A DNA stretch of 64,000 nt, taken from NCBI GenBank assembly GCA_041752115.1, contig JBGSHS010000176.1:18933-82932 (forward strand), in the 5' to 3' direction. The DNA comes from JAJRVM01 sp041752115. GTDB taxonomy: Bacteria; Planctomycetota; Planctomycetia; Pirellulales; Pirellulaceae. The position numbers and the translations under genes were made by a program. Under the pieces are notes generated by a model that had not been told where the DNA came from, did not search any database, and worked only from the letters and a program-made list of their open reading frames with translations. Position 1 is the stretch's first letter. Every line of letters begins with the position of its first letter. Positions 48,341 to 57,613 of this stretch are shown piece by piece.

Positions 48341-48624
48341 ACTCGTCACTCCTCTCAGACCCCCGCGAGCTCCGCTCGTGCGGTGAACTAGATGGTCAGC
48401 TACCGCGCTGCCTCCTCACTCCTCTCAGACCCCCACGAGCTCCGCTCGTGCGGTGAACCAGATGGTCAGCTACCGCGCTGCCTCCTCACTCCTCTCAGAC
48501 CCCCACGAGCTCCGCTCGTGCGGTGAACCAGATGGTCAGCTACCGCGCCGCCTCGTCACCTCTGGCAGACCCCTACGAGCTCCGCTCGTGCGGTGAACTA
48601 GATGGTCAGCTACCGCGCCGCCTC
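48341..48624 (-). repeat. tandem array, four 70-bp units
   Basis: Units of exactly 70 bases repeat four times (GATGGTCAGC begins at 48391, 48461, 48531 and 48601). Each contains CACGAGC-TCC-GCTCGTG, a perfect seven-pair hairpin with a three-base loop. Read on the minus strand, the unit shares GTAGCT-ACCATCT and CACCGCACGAGCGGAGCTCG with the units of the array at 48861-49345, so the two arrays are inverted relative to each other. Confidence 0.9.
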
Positions 48625-48754
48625 GAATCAGCCGGCGCATGGAATCTCTGCCGTTTTTTTGTAACGAATTCTGATGTCCCGCGATTGTACCGATACAAGC
48701 AAGCGCGCCGGTCGCTCGTACGTGTCGTCAAGCATTCGAAGGAGGATTCCAGCA

Positions 48755-48937
48755 ATGGCCGGTTCCACCACACATCGTGACCCGTGCGGCGACGACCCAT
48801 GGTCCCGCGTCAAGGCAGCGATAGCGGTGTACCAACCGGCAGTAGAGGGCGAGCGGAGCCGTAGCTCACCATCTCATGCACCGCACGAGCGAAGCTCGTG
48901 GGGGTTGGGGAGGAAGAGCGCGAGCGGAGCGATGTAG
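48755..48937 (+). CDS. possible small ORF running into the repeat array
   Basis: ATG 48755 follows AAGGAGG at a good distance (seven bases), one of the best ribosome-binding sites in the region. The first 30 residues (MAGSTTHRDPCGDDPWSRVK then AAIAVYQPAVEG) are not repeat-derived; the rest (to the stop at 48935) is translated from the first repeat unit. It may be a genuine 60-residue peptide or the 5' stub of a gene destroyed by the array. I do not recognise it. Confidence 0.3.
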   Translation: MAGSTTHRDPCGDDPWSRVKAAIAVYQPAVEGERSRSSPSHAPHERSSWGLGRKSASGAM

Positions 48938-49345
48938 CTCACCATCTCATGCACCGCACGAGCGGAGCTCGTGGGGGTTGGGGAGGAAGAGCGCGAGCGG
49001 AGCGATGTAGCTCACCATCTCATGCACCGCACGAGCGAAGCTCGTGGGGGTTGAGGAGGAAGAGCGCGAGCGGAGCGATGTAGCTCACCATCTCATGCAC
49101 CGCACGAGCGGAGCTCTTGGGGTTGGGGAGGAAGAGCGCGAGCGGAGCGATGTAGCTCACCATCTCATGCACCGCACGAGCGAAGCTCGTGGGGGTTGGG
49201 GAGGAAGAGCGCGAGCGGAGCGATGTAGCTCACCATCTCATGCACCGCACGAGCGAAGCTCGTGGGGGTTGTGCGAGGAAGAGGCGAGCGGAGCGATGTA
49301 GCTCACCATCTCATGCACCGCACGAGCGACGCTCGTGGGGGTTAG
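48861..49345 (+). repeat. tandem array, six to seven 72-73-bp units
   Basis: GTAGCTCACC starts at 48861, 48934, 49007, 49080, 49152, 49225 and 49298, giving a 73-base period (72 once). Each unit carries CACGAGCGAAGCTCGTG or its GGA-loop variant, a seven-pair hairpin; the fourth copy has a mismatch (GCTCTTG) and the last has a GAC loop. The end unit is partial. In-frame translations across it are repeat artefacts. Confidence 0.92.
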
Positions 49346-49722
49346 CTCACTCACGACGCATAGGAGTTCCGTCGCACGAGACGCCTGCGCGTCCTTCACG
49401 CTGCGCGGTGGTCAGCCCAAACGCGTCCCCCACACCACTGGTCGCGTCATGCAGCTGGAACACCGCCCGCGGCTTCCCGTACCAGACGAGCCATCACACT
49501 CAACACCAAGCACCCTCACATCTCGCGCCGAACAGTATTGGAAACCGTCGCTTTTCGAGCAGGATTCGGAGGGGCGGTGTAGCCGTTACAGGCTTGCCAG
49601 GCGGTAGAACTGCTGTAACAGGTTATTGAGTCCGGAGGATGGACCCCGGCGGTGGGGCGGATCGAAATCTCATAAGAGCACGATTCGTACTCGCCTGCCC
49701 CTCGCATCTTGAAAGGACGCCC

Positions 49723-49920
49723 ATGCGACGCTCGCTCCTGATGACTGCCGTCCTGCTGGCCGCCCTGTTCGCATTTACGCCGAGCGTCTCTGCCGGACAT
49801 CATTATTTCGGCGATGCCAACCCGGTCATGAACCGGCTCAACCGCCGGCTCGGGATCGGATGGCAAGAATCAGAGTGTCTGATATCCCGTGAGTACTGCG
49901 CGGAGGCGGCTAAAGTCTAA
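49723..49920 (+). CDS. small secreted protein, 65 residues
   Basis: ATG 49723 has AAAGGA upstream. The first 24 residues are a clear signal peptide (MRRSLLMTAVLLAALFAF, then SVSAG). The mature part begins HHYFGDANPVMNRLNRRLGI and ends at residue 65. The short His-rich start and NRLNRRLGIGW recall small exported planctomycete proteins of unknown role. The C-terminal 15 residues may be altered by frameshift since they lose this character. Confidence 0.6.
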   Translation: MRRSLLMTAVLLAALFAFTPSVSAGHHYFGDANPVMNRLNRRLGIGWQESECLISREYCAEAAKV

Positions 49921-50167
49921 GACAATGCAACATTGCACCAGTACTGGCCCCATCTCAATCGCATTCAAGAGGAATACAAGGTTCGGGCCGGCGACGCGTG
50001 AACAGATTGACTTAGCGGCATCTGTGTTGATAATCACGGTAGGAGCGGTGTTTACGCTGGGGGCCTGCGCGAGTCGGTATCTCGTCGACGCCTTCCTGGG
50101 TGGTAGGCCCATCGCGTCGTCCAGTCGAATTGTCGTCTCCAGATGCACACGAGCAAGGGTTCGGGAA

Positions 50168-50380
50168 TTGACACTCAACGAATTGCTTCCGTCATTGCAC
50201 GCGTTTCCGCGTGCCGACAAATTGCAGCTGATCCAGATCCTCGCCGCTGATGTGGCGTGCATGGATCATGTCCCGGCGGGCGAATCGGGCGCAACGTACT
50301 CGGTCTGGTCACCCTATCAGGCCTTCGATGGCGCGGCCACGCTGCTCCGGGTCTTGGGCGAAGATAAGGCCGGATCGTGA
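50168..50380 (+). CDS. small helical protein paired with retropepsin remnant
   Basis: The 70-residue frame from TTG 50168 (AAGGG upstream) reads LTLNELLPSLHAFPRADKLQ, then LIQILAADVA, then YSVWSPYQAFDGAATLLRVL. The pattern P-x-ADKLxLIQxLAxxxA occurs in short helical proteins encoded just before clan AA aspartic proteases in several phyla, mainly known to me from cyanobacteria. Its TGA overlaps the GTG of the next frame (GTGA), so the two were translationally coupled. The frame stays open upstream to 49889 but the sequence there is unlike the family. Role unknown; it may regulate or be cleaved by the partner. Confidence 0.55.
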   Translation: MTLNELLPSLHAFPRADKLQLIQILAADVACMDHVPAGESGATYSVWSPYQAFDGAATLLRVLGEDKAGS

Positions 50381-50802
50381 ACATTGCACGTTTCCCTTAC
50401 GTCGAAGTCGATGCATCGCTTGGTGCTGTTAGCGCCATGCCCTACTTGCCGATTCGGCTGATTCACAACCAGCAAGAGGTGCTGGTGTCCGCACTGGTTG
50501 ACAGTGGGGCCACACTCAACGTGCTGCCGTACGACATTGGTCAGCAGTTGGGAGCCGTATAGGCCCAGCAGACGGTCCCCGTTCGGCTTTCTGGTAACTT
50601 GGCCGCCTGTGATGCCCGTGCTTTGCTGGTTACAGCACAGGTCGCGGATTTCCCGGCGGTGCGACTCGCCTTCGCCTGGACAAACAGCAACGATCTGCCG
50701 TGATACTGGGACAGATCAACTTCTTTCTGGAATTCGATGTCTGTTTCCTCCGTTCGCGGTTGCTGTTCGAGATCAGGCAGCGAGGGACGGCTCTCGCGTA
50801 AA
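50377..50802 (+). pseudogene. retropepsin-like (clan AA) aspartic protease, inactivated
   Basis: The frame from GTG 50377 reads FPYVEVDASLGAVSAMPYLP, then LVDSGATLNVLPYDIG, which contains the active-site D-S-G-A of retropepsins. An in-frame TAG stops it at 50560-50562. The same frame then continues coherently (VPVRLSGNLAACDARALLVT, LAFAWTNSNDLP) to a TGA at 50700-50702. A one-base shift restores VILGQINFFLEFDVCFLRSR, then LLFEIRQR, the expected protease end, ending near 50802. So one nonsense change and one single-base deletion separate it from an intact gene of about 140 residues. Sequencing error could explain the shift but less easily both. Confidence 0.7.
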
Positions 50803-51047
50803 GCGACTTCTCGACGACGTCGCTGCCCAGTTGGCAAGTCGGTGACCCTCGATCTGATGTAGCTTGGGACGCGCGACGGGCCAGTGGCGTCGTTCTCGAC
50901 TCACCGTGGTGGGCCGCATTCCTTGCCTCAACGGGAGACAAAAGCAGACAGATCGGTGCTGAGCGTGTCCTACACCACACGCCGTGGGAGAGAAGCGGGT
51001 GGAGGGCACGAGGTCGGTCGAGCCATTGGGGGTCGAAACCGGCACAG

Positions 51048-53618
51048 TCACCTTTGCTGAGTAATCAGTTTGACACTGGCGAAGTACTTCAAACGGGGCA
51101 GTTGCAGCACGGCCCAACCCCCGTCCAGCTTCGCCGTGGCCGAGACCTCCTCGTCCGGAGAGAGTGTTGTGACGTGGAGATTCGTAGTGCCCGGCGGCAG
51201 CCGCAGGCGGAGAACGAGCCCTTCGGCAGTCGCCACGCGGTCCGCTGCCGGATCGAAGTTGTAGTTGACCAGATCCGCAAAGAGCGTTCGGCCATCTGCC
51301 GACTGCCAACAGCACACGCCGACCGTCGAGGGCAACTGCGCACCGTCCAGGACGTCGGACGGGCCAATGAGCGTCACCAACTCGTCCAGGCGATCCGATC
51401 GTTCTTCATGCTGTATGTAGTACTCGATGCCGATTGGCGCGGGCGTCCAGACGACCGTACCCTGGCCCTCCTGCTGAGTCCGAACCTGATCACCCGTTTG
51501 CGACATGTCCTGACCAACCAATGTTTCAAGCAACGAGCGTTCCCGTCTGCGAAACATGCCCTGCGTACCCGCTCTTCTGCCGGACGGCCCGGTCACCACT
51601 AAGCGCCCTCCGTCGCGCACCCAATTGGTGAGCACCGGAAGAACCCCATCGTCCAGACACTCCGCGTTGGGAACGATAAACGTCCTCAGTCCACGCAAGG
51701 ATTCACTCGAGATCTTCCAATCGGTGACGACGCGATAAGGGATGTGAGCGTCGATCAGTGCCGTTGCGAAGCCCCAATGGCTGAACGAATGGGGTTGACG
51801 GTCGTGGTTCAGCGCGTGGCTTCCCGGCACCACATCGGCCAGCTGATTGTCGGGCGAATACAGTATCCCCACGTCGGCCACGACGAACCGCCGCCCGAAA
51901 TTCTCTTCGTGCTGGACGACGAAGTGATTCCACCACGTGTGACTCTCCTCTGTGCCGGCGTAATCCGACGTGGGAACGTATTTGAGAAAGGTACTGTTGG
52001 CAAACGCTTCAGCGGCCAGCACCTTACCCAACTCCGTGCTTTCGCCGTACTTCTCGTTGGCACCTCCAAGGTTATACCAGACGGTGGCGTAGGGCCCCTT
52101 CTGATGCTCCAGTGCAGCTCGGTAGATCACGGCGTACTTACCCAATGGCGGAATCATGATGCCGCGCGAGCCGGTGGTCACCCACCACGCGGGCGTCTGC
52201 TCCGAGCTGACCATGTCCAGCCATTCGTCACGGCCCCAACCGAAGCCGTACACAGGCAGATCATTGCCTGCCACACAGAAGTCCGGCCGACCGGCTCGAA
52301 CAGCCTCCTCCTTGATCGCCGTGTAGAACTTGCGCAAGGCCTCCTGGCCCATACGCTGTTTGAAGACTCGGTACGCGCTCCAGACCGGGTCGTCCAGCCA
52401 TCGCGGGTCGCCCCAGGCCGGATCAGAATACACCGACGGATCACGAGCGCCGAACTCGGTCGCCTTCTGCTTGAGGTAACCGCGCACGTCGAAGTCCGAT
52501 GCGTCGGCCACACCCATGCGGCTTCGTTCCACTTGCGTCAAGTGGGTCTGCAGAAACTCTCGGAAGCGGTGTTCCGACCACGCACCGAAACCGTTGCGCA
52601 CCGGGGGCATGCCGAAGTTGTTGTAGCAGCCGCAGTTGTCGCACCACAGTCCATCCAGCCCATCCGCGAGTACCCTGCGAGCGGCCACACGCACATACTC
52701 CGGCCAGAACGGGCAGGCAGGGTCTTTGGACGCTGCCATGTGGCTGACGTACACGACATCCCCCAACTTCCGTCCGGGAAAATCGGGCAACTGATTCGGG
52801 CCAAGTACGAGCGGATACAGGCCGTCCGTACTCGCCCGCCGTGCACCCGTCGCCGCGTCAAACGAATTGGCTCGTTCAGGCCGCATGTAGCCTTCGCCGC
52901 TCAAATCCACGTTGCCGTTGATGTCCCTGGCACAACACGCATCATAGATCAGGGCGTTGACGGGGTAGGGCTGATCCGCACTCCAGCCGATGGCCGGCCG
53001 CCCATCCGGATAGGTCGGTGTGGGAAAACCTGTTCGCTCCTTGGTGAACTGTGGTTGCACGAAATCTTCGTCATTGGCCGTGTTGTGCAGACCGACCCAT
53101 CGATACGTGTCGCCAGGGGCCGGATCGACCGACTCCCAGTCCCAAGCCGTTCGCGCCAGCGCACTGACCCCGGGCCGATCCGGATACGCAACAAATGAGC
53201 CGTCCGCCGTCCGCTCCAGTGCCGCGGCGTACATCACGCAATCGCCGAACGCCTCGACCCAGGTGATGTGCCGAACACCACTCTTCTTCGTCGCCTCGTA
53301 CATCTGCCGAATCGATGATTCCTCGGACCGGGGTCTGAGGCGATCTTGCGCGTACGGACCCCACGCCGGATCGGCCAGAATCGTATGCTCGACCAGCCGG
53401 AGGCCCACGCTGCAAATCGCTTCCGCGTCCGACAACGTCCCAAACGTCGGGTAACGATGCCACCAGTAGCTGTCCGGCTGAGTGGCCGCTCCTACCGGAT
53501 CTTCACCCGCCGCTTCGCTCCGCATGACCCCCATCAGCGCCAGGGCGGCGATCGCCACTACAGCCGCCCGCAACAACCTGGCCGATGCACTTCCAACTGG
53601 TACGAGTGATGAGTTCAC
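51048..53618 (-). CDS. large secreted glycoside-hydrolase-like protein with beta-galactosidase trimerization-like domain
   Basis: The start is GTG 53618, with AGGAG seven bases upstream, just beyond the end of a MITE-like element; the frame itself runs on through the element to 53756. The 856-residue product has a signal peptide (LLRAAVVAIAALALMGV). Residues about 60-560 suggest a TIM barrel with DGLWCDNCGCYNNF, FCVAGNDLPVYGFGW and WVTTGSRGIM. Residues about 600-720 resemble a GATase1-like beta-galactosidase trimerization domain (RTFIVPNAECLDD, NWVRDGGRLVVTGPSG). A beta domain ends the chain. I cannot assign a numbered GH family. Likely a secreted hydrolase acting on galactose-type or uronic glycans. 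Confidence 0.72.
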   Translation of the reverse strand: MNSSLVPVGSASARLLRAAVVAIAALALMGVMRSEAAGEDPVGAATQPDSYWWHRYPTFGTLSDAEAICSVGLRLVEHTILADPAWGPYAQDRLRPRSEESSIRQMYEATKKSGVRHITWVEAFGDCVMYAAALERTADGSFVAYPDRPGVSALARTAWDWESVDPAPGDTYRWVGLHNTANDEDFVQPQFTKERTGFPTPTYPDGRPAIGWSADQPYPVNALIYDACCARDINGNVDLSGEGYMRPERANSFDAATGARRASTDGLYPLVLGPNQLPDFPGRKLGDVVYVSHMAASKDPACPFWPEYVRVAARRVLADGLDGLWCDNCGCYNNFGMPPVRNGFGAWSEHRFREFLQTHLTQVERSRMGVADASDFDVRGYLKQKATEFGARDPSVYSDPAWGDPRWLDDPVWSAYRVFKQRMGQEALRKFYTAIKEEAVRAGRPDFCVAGNDLPVYGFGWGRDEWLDMVSSEQTPAWWVTTGSRGIMIPPLGKYAVIYRAALEHQKGPYATVWYNLGGANEKYGESTELGKVLAAEAFANSTFLKYVPTSDYAGTEESHTWWNHFVVQHEENFGRRFVVADVGILYSPDNQLADVVPGSHALNHDRQPHSFSHWGFATALIDAHIPYRVVTDWKISSESLRGLRTFIVPNAECLDDGVLPVLTNWVRDGGRLVVTGPSGRRAGTQGMFRRRERSLLETLVGQDMSQTGDQVRTQQEGQGTVVWTPAPIGIEYYIQHEERSDRLDELVTLIGPSDVLDGAQLPSTVGVCCWQSADGRTLFADLVNYNFDPAADRVATAEGLVLRLRLPPGTTNLHVTTLSPDEEVSATAKLDGGWAVLQLPRLKYFASVKLITQQR

Positions 53619-53629
53619 GACTGATTCTC

Positions 53630-53759
53630 CTAGTGCTCTGTGACAGCTAAGAATGAGGGTGCCACTGGCTTTGCCAGTGCTCCTCTGGCTATCGGGCAAG
53701 TCCGCACTGGCAGAGCCAGTGCCACCCAACCCGAAAGTTAAGCTGTCACAGAGCACTAG
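53630..53759. mobile_element. MITE-like palindromic element, 130 bp
   Basis: CTAGTGCTCTGTGACAGCT at 53630 is repeated as its exact complement ending at 53759 (19 bp, no mismatch). A second inner pair, GCCACTGGCTTTGCCAGTGC and its near complement GCACTGGCAGAGCCAGTGC, makes the element almost one long palindrome. No transposase is encoded. It lies 12 bases upstream of the GTG start of the large hydrolase-like gene and contributes part of its ribosome-binding site (CTAGGAG). Confidence 0.85.
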
Positions 53760-54044
53760 CGATGCAAGCGCGTAACCTGCAGTTCAGACACTGCAACGGG
53801 TCGATCGAGTCGTCCAACAGGCTCCGGTGCTTTGCTGAGCCAGCGAATACTCCGGAGCGGGAACTGTTGGCCGAGCGGGATCCGCCGCACTCCCCGCACG
53901 CCATCATACCCTCAGAGTACCCTGTCCTCCTATCGGGCAAGAGGAAGTAGAATAGTCTTTCTGAAGCATGGTCGGTTTGAGGCACGCGCTTCCAATCCGT
54001 GGGTGAGTCGTAATTCAGAGCGGACTTCAATCTGCAAAGCGACG

Positions 54045-56804
54045 ATGAGAATGATGAAACAATTCGATCTTCGCATCGGCATCATCGCCTTCACGATGGC
54101 CAGTATCCTCTGTGTGGCAAGTGGCACGAGCTGTCTCGGAGCGTCTCCCGTCCGAGAATTCGATGCGTGGATAACGGCTGTCGATCCGGCGGCCGGCACG
54201 GTCACTGTCCACCACCGTGCGACCCGCTACACGGTTACACTGCGCACCGATAGCAATACGGTCTATCAGCGATATCGCCAGGCCCCTGGCGCTGAATTCC
54301 CCTCGGATCAACTGATGCGATTCTGGGGAAGTATCTCCGCAGACTCCGCTTCCATCATCATTCAGGGTATCCGCCGCTCCGCCAACGATGACGAACTGCA
54401 GCCGGCGATCATTCCGACACAGAACTACATTGGCGGACGACTCCGACGTGAGCACGAGCGGCTGTTCATCGAGGTGGGCACGCGCCGAGTGAATGCCACG
54501 CTGTCTGATGAGAGCTTCGAAGGGTATTTTGAGGAACCGGGGGCGGCATCCGATCTTCAGCCTGGCCGACATGTTCACGTGCGCTATGCAGAAGAAGCCT
54601 CTGGCGGTCACGCCCACATGCTGATCGTGACGACGACTCTGCCGCCAGAGCGGCGAGCGCCGTCGCCACCCTCGGGAAGTACTCCACAGGAGGTGCAGCA
54701 GACCTTCCGGGAGATCCATCAACTGCATGAACGGATCGCGCCGCAACTGGCGCTCTTAATGCCCGTGACGATGACGGTAACGCCGGAGCTCGTCAGGGTG
54801 GGAGAACCAGTCACGCTGCAGATGGAAGTCCTGGCCGATTCGACCCCTAACTCCACGCTCGAGGTTCTGGCGGACGTGTTGGCCAGGGACGCGTCCCCAC
54901 AGCAGGACCTCTCGCTGAATTGGCAAGTCGCCGGCCAGCGCCACGGGCGGACCGTGTACCGCGCGGAGCATACGTTGCCGAGCACAACCACGGGAAACTA
55001 CTGCGTGACTTGGAAGTGCGACATCGGCGGCGACATTCCCCAGTACACCCGCCACTACGCAACGATCGATGATTCCTACGCCGTCTGCCTGTTGTTGAGC
55101 ACTTCGCATCGTACCGCTGATCCGGGAAGCGACGCGCATCGCCTCCGCATCCCCTATGAACAATGGATCGGCGATCCGCTGTGCGTCAGCACGGTTCTCG
55201 CGGGCGAACCTGAAAAGTGGGCCGGGTGGAGCCGCGAGTATCGTCAATGGGGAACCACCGTGAACCCGCACCTGTTCGGGCCTTACTGGGTAAACGGTAA
55301 GACCACCAGCCCACAGGCCAACCTGCAGGCCGAGTCACCGGAACTGCAGAAGACGATTCTCGAAGGCTATCGTCACATGCTGCCCCTATTGGGCTTCGGC
55401 CCAACCGACATGGTCAGCGCATACACCATGGACAATTCGTTCTGTCTCGCCGCCAGGGAAACCGGCTACCAGACGATCTCCTCACTCTGCTCCGGACAGA
55501 ACTTCATGGACGGTCCGATGCGAATCAATCACTTCGGCATGCCAGACCGGCCTTACTTCATCGACTGCAGCGATTTTCGACAACCTGGCCCTGGCGGGCC
55601 GACAGGACTGGTCGGCATTCCGCAGTGCCAGCGCAATACGTTTCTGACTCGCGAGTTCAACTGCACGTACTGTCTGGAGCCGGCCTGGAACGAATACTAC
55701 AACGAAGGTGGCGGACGCGCTGAAGTCGATGATGTCTGGATGTCACGCATGTACGACTTCTTCGATGCCATGCTGCAAAACCGCCTGTCGCAGGCAACCC
55801 CCTATTTCTTCAACGTCGGGTTGGAATTCAACGGAATTGCACCCGGCATCGCAGAAGGTAATCGGCTTCTGATCGAATATGCAGCGGCCAAGGCCAAGAG
55901 CGAACCGCTTGTCTTCTCCACCGGACCAGCTGTCTCGGCATATTATCGACGCCACTTTCAGGAGACTCCTGAAACGACGTGTTATCAGCACGATTACTTC
56001 GGTGGCCTGACGAAACTCGACAAGTTCGTCGGCTATCCCGATACACTCGAGATCGAAGGTCCGTCGTTCCAGGCGCTGATGCGCGCTCCCGAGATCCTCC
56101 CCATCTATCAATACGACTATCGACAGCCGTGGGATTACCCGGCCTGGGGCAACGAGGACATTCCTCGCAATCGCTGGGGCTACCTGTATCCCGGTGAACA
56201 TGATCCTTACGCCGTGGTCCCCAAGATCCTGGACACGCGCACGCTACACGTCCAGCGTACCGAGTCCGAACGGGAAGGGGCGTTGCTGGTCACCGTAACC
56301 GTGCAGTCGCCCTTGGCTCAGAAAAACCTGGTATTGGCTTTGTGGGACCTGAATCGAACGTGGCGCGCCGGCACCGGGTGGTGGAGTGTGGATGGATCGA
56401 GCAGCCGGTTCGTTCCCGTCCGAGCTCCCTTCACCGGAAACTTGAACGGCCTGCTCGTCTGCGATGTCGCCGAGGGCCAGAACCAGTTCGTCGTCAAGAT
56501 CGAGACGCCACCACGCCCGATCGTTCCGTCCACACTCCAGATCGGCAAGTCCATTGAAGGTCGAGTGTTCCAACGTGACGGGCAATGGATGGCCTACCTC
56601 TGGCCTACTCGCCCCTGGGAGGCGACTCTGATCCTACATCTCGCTGCCGAACAGCACGCCGACGTCTATGTCGCGCCTGCCGGCCAGCGCCAAGCGCTCA
56701 CAAGTGGTGAGAACAGCGTCCTGATCCCGGCCGGAAAATGGATGCGGCTGACGGGCCTCTCGCCCCAAGAAATTGTGGTTGCGACAGACGCTCATGTCGA
56801 CTGA
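54045..56804 (+). CDS. large secreted protein of unknown family
   Basis: From ATG 54045 the product is 919 residues with a signal peptide (IGIIAFTMASILCVASG). Residues about 38-170 form a beta-rich region (WITAVDPAAGTVTVHHRATR) of OB/DUF5666-like flavour. Residues about 240-330 look Ig-like (TVTPELVRVGEPVTLQMEV). The middle (about 350-690) suggests an alpha/beta barrel (FGPTDMVSAYTMDNSFCLAA, FFNVGLEFNGIAPG, TCYQHDYFGGLTKLD). The end is beta-sandwich. No ribosome-binding site is clear. I do not recognise the catalytic family. It is divergent from the GTG-started hydrolase-like gene, with the MITE between them. Confidence 0.7.
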   Translation: MRMMKQFDLRIGIIAFTMASILCVASGTSCLGASPVREFDAWITAVDPAAGTVTVHHRATRYTVTLRTDSNTVYQRYRQAPGAEFPSDQLMRFWGSISADSASIIIQGIRRSANDDELQPAIIPTQNYIGGRLRREHERLFIEVGTRRVNATLSDESFEGYFEEPGAASDLQPGRHVHVRYAEEASGGHAHMLIVTTTLPPERRAPSPPSGSTPQEVQQTFREIHQLHERIAPQLALLMPVTMTVTPELVRVGEPVTLQMEVLADSTPNSTLEVLADVLARDASPQQDLSLNWQVAGQRHGRTVYRAEHTLPSTTTGNYCVTWKCDIGGDIPQYTRHYATIDDSYAVCLLLSTSHRTADPGSDAHRLRIPYEQWIGDPLCVSTVLAGEPEKWAGWSREYRQWGTTVNPHLFGPYWVNGKTTSPQANLQAESPELQKTILEGYRHMLPLLGFGPTDMVSAYTMDNSFCLAARETGYQTISSLCSGQNFMDGPMRINHFGMPDRPYFIDCSDFRQPGPGGPTGLVGIPQCQRNTFLTREFNCTYCLEPAWNEYYNEGGGRAEVDDVWMSRMYDFFDAMLQNRLSQATPYFFNVGLEFNGIAPGIAEGNRLLIEYAAAKAKSEPLVFSTGPAVSAYYRRHFQETPETTCYQHDYFGGLTKLDKFVGYPDTLEIEGPSFQALMRAPEILPIYQYDYRQPWDYPAWGNEDIPRNRWGYLYPGEHDPYAVVPKILDTRTLHVQRTESEREGALLVTVTVQSPLAQKNLVLALWDLNRTWRAGTGWWSVDGSSSRFVPVRAPFTGNLNGLLVCDVAEGQNQFVVKIETPPRPIVPSTLQIGKSIEGRVFQRDGQWMAYLWPTRPWEATLILHLAAEQHADVYVAPAGQRQALTSGENSVLIPAGKWMRLTGLSPQEIVVATDAHVD

Positions 56805-57221
56805 GCACGAGTTGATTTCGGACAGGTGACACGCCCGGCGCATGGCAATGTCAGTGACCTTGCAGTCGAGTCGCTCTGCGCCGTAAGACGACTCCAAATC
56901 GCCGAATATCCAACGCGGAATGTCCAATTCTCAAGCTGGGGGGACCGCGTCGGGAATCTCCGACAGACTCCCCATCGCTACTCACAACAAAACACCTATT
57001 CCTTCATCATTCTGCGGTTCCTTGTTCGCGATCCTGCGGTTCCGCTGATCGATTACCACTCGGCACGGAGTGGAGCCGCTCGTCGGAAATGCCTTTCTCA
57101 GCGGCGCACACGAGTACGAGCCAGAGTATGAGCACGAGCACCGCTGTGCTGAGCAGGAACAGGAAATCGAATCACTTTCGCGCCGCCTTCCTCCTTTGCG
57201 CCTTGGCGCCTTTGCGTGAGC
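56805..57221. repeat. intergenic repeats, including CCGCAGAA / TTCTGCGG element and an Arg/Lys-type repeat
   Basis: CGAATATCCAACGCGGAATG (56904) and CATTCTGCGGTTCCTTGTTC (57008) are a further copy of the dispersed inverted element. At about 57188-57217 is CTTTGCGCCTTGGCGCCTTT, a near-palindromic repeat at the broken end of the adjacent gene stub. No intact gene. Confidence 0.55.
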
Positions 57222-57410
57222 CCTTCTGACTCCGACCTCAAGTCCCGTTCGCGGCGAGTGCAGCTCCTCTACGCCTCGCAGTTTCGCCGCCACGAAGCGC
57301 CGTGCGGCCAACATTTCTTCGGCCGTTGGCTCAATCGCCCACGACGGCAGGCCGCAGACGCACGAAAGACCGAGAAACAACACGGCACTCGCTGCAGTTA
57401 CTTTCATCAT
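57222..57410 (-). pseudogene. 5' stub of a secreted protein truncated at a repeat
   Basis: ATG 57410 has GGGAG six bases upstream. The translation starts with a signal peptide (MMKVTAASAVLFLGLSCVCG) and a helical stretch (PTAEEMLAARRFVAAKLRGV), the typical start of planctomycete secreted glycan-related proteins. After about residue 58 it turns into Arg/Lys-rich translation of the dispersed repeat (AHAKAPRRKGGRR). I read it as a genuine gene start cut off by repeat insertion or deletion. Confidence 0.55.
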
Positions 57411-57613
57411 CTGCACTCCCGTGGATCCTCCGAAAAGGAACTCAAGCACGTCACCGCGCTGACGGCCGTCCAAGTCCCGAGTGGCGCCGACCATCAGGCG
57501 ACTCAGTGCCTCCATACCAAATACCCGACTCGCAGACGCCCACACTCGGCCTTAGGATCCAGCCACTTTCACACGATACCCGCCGAAAGAGTGAAAGAAT
57601 CACCATTCGCATG

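Noticed and set aside
48341..49345. CRISPR array
   Set aside because: The units are nearly identical over their full length with no variable spacers, and no cas gene is present.
48898..49629. Repeated short plus-strand proteins (rich in SSPSHAPHERSSWG)
   Set aside because: They are translations of the 73-bp repeat and recur once per unit; no coding evidence.
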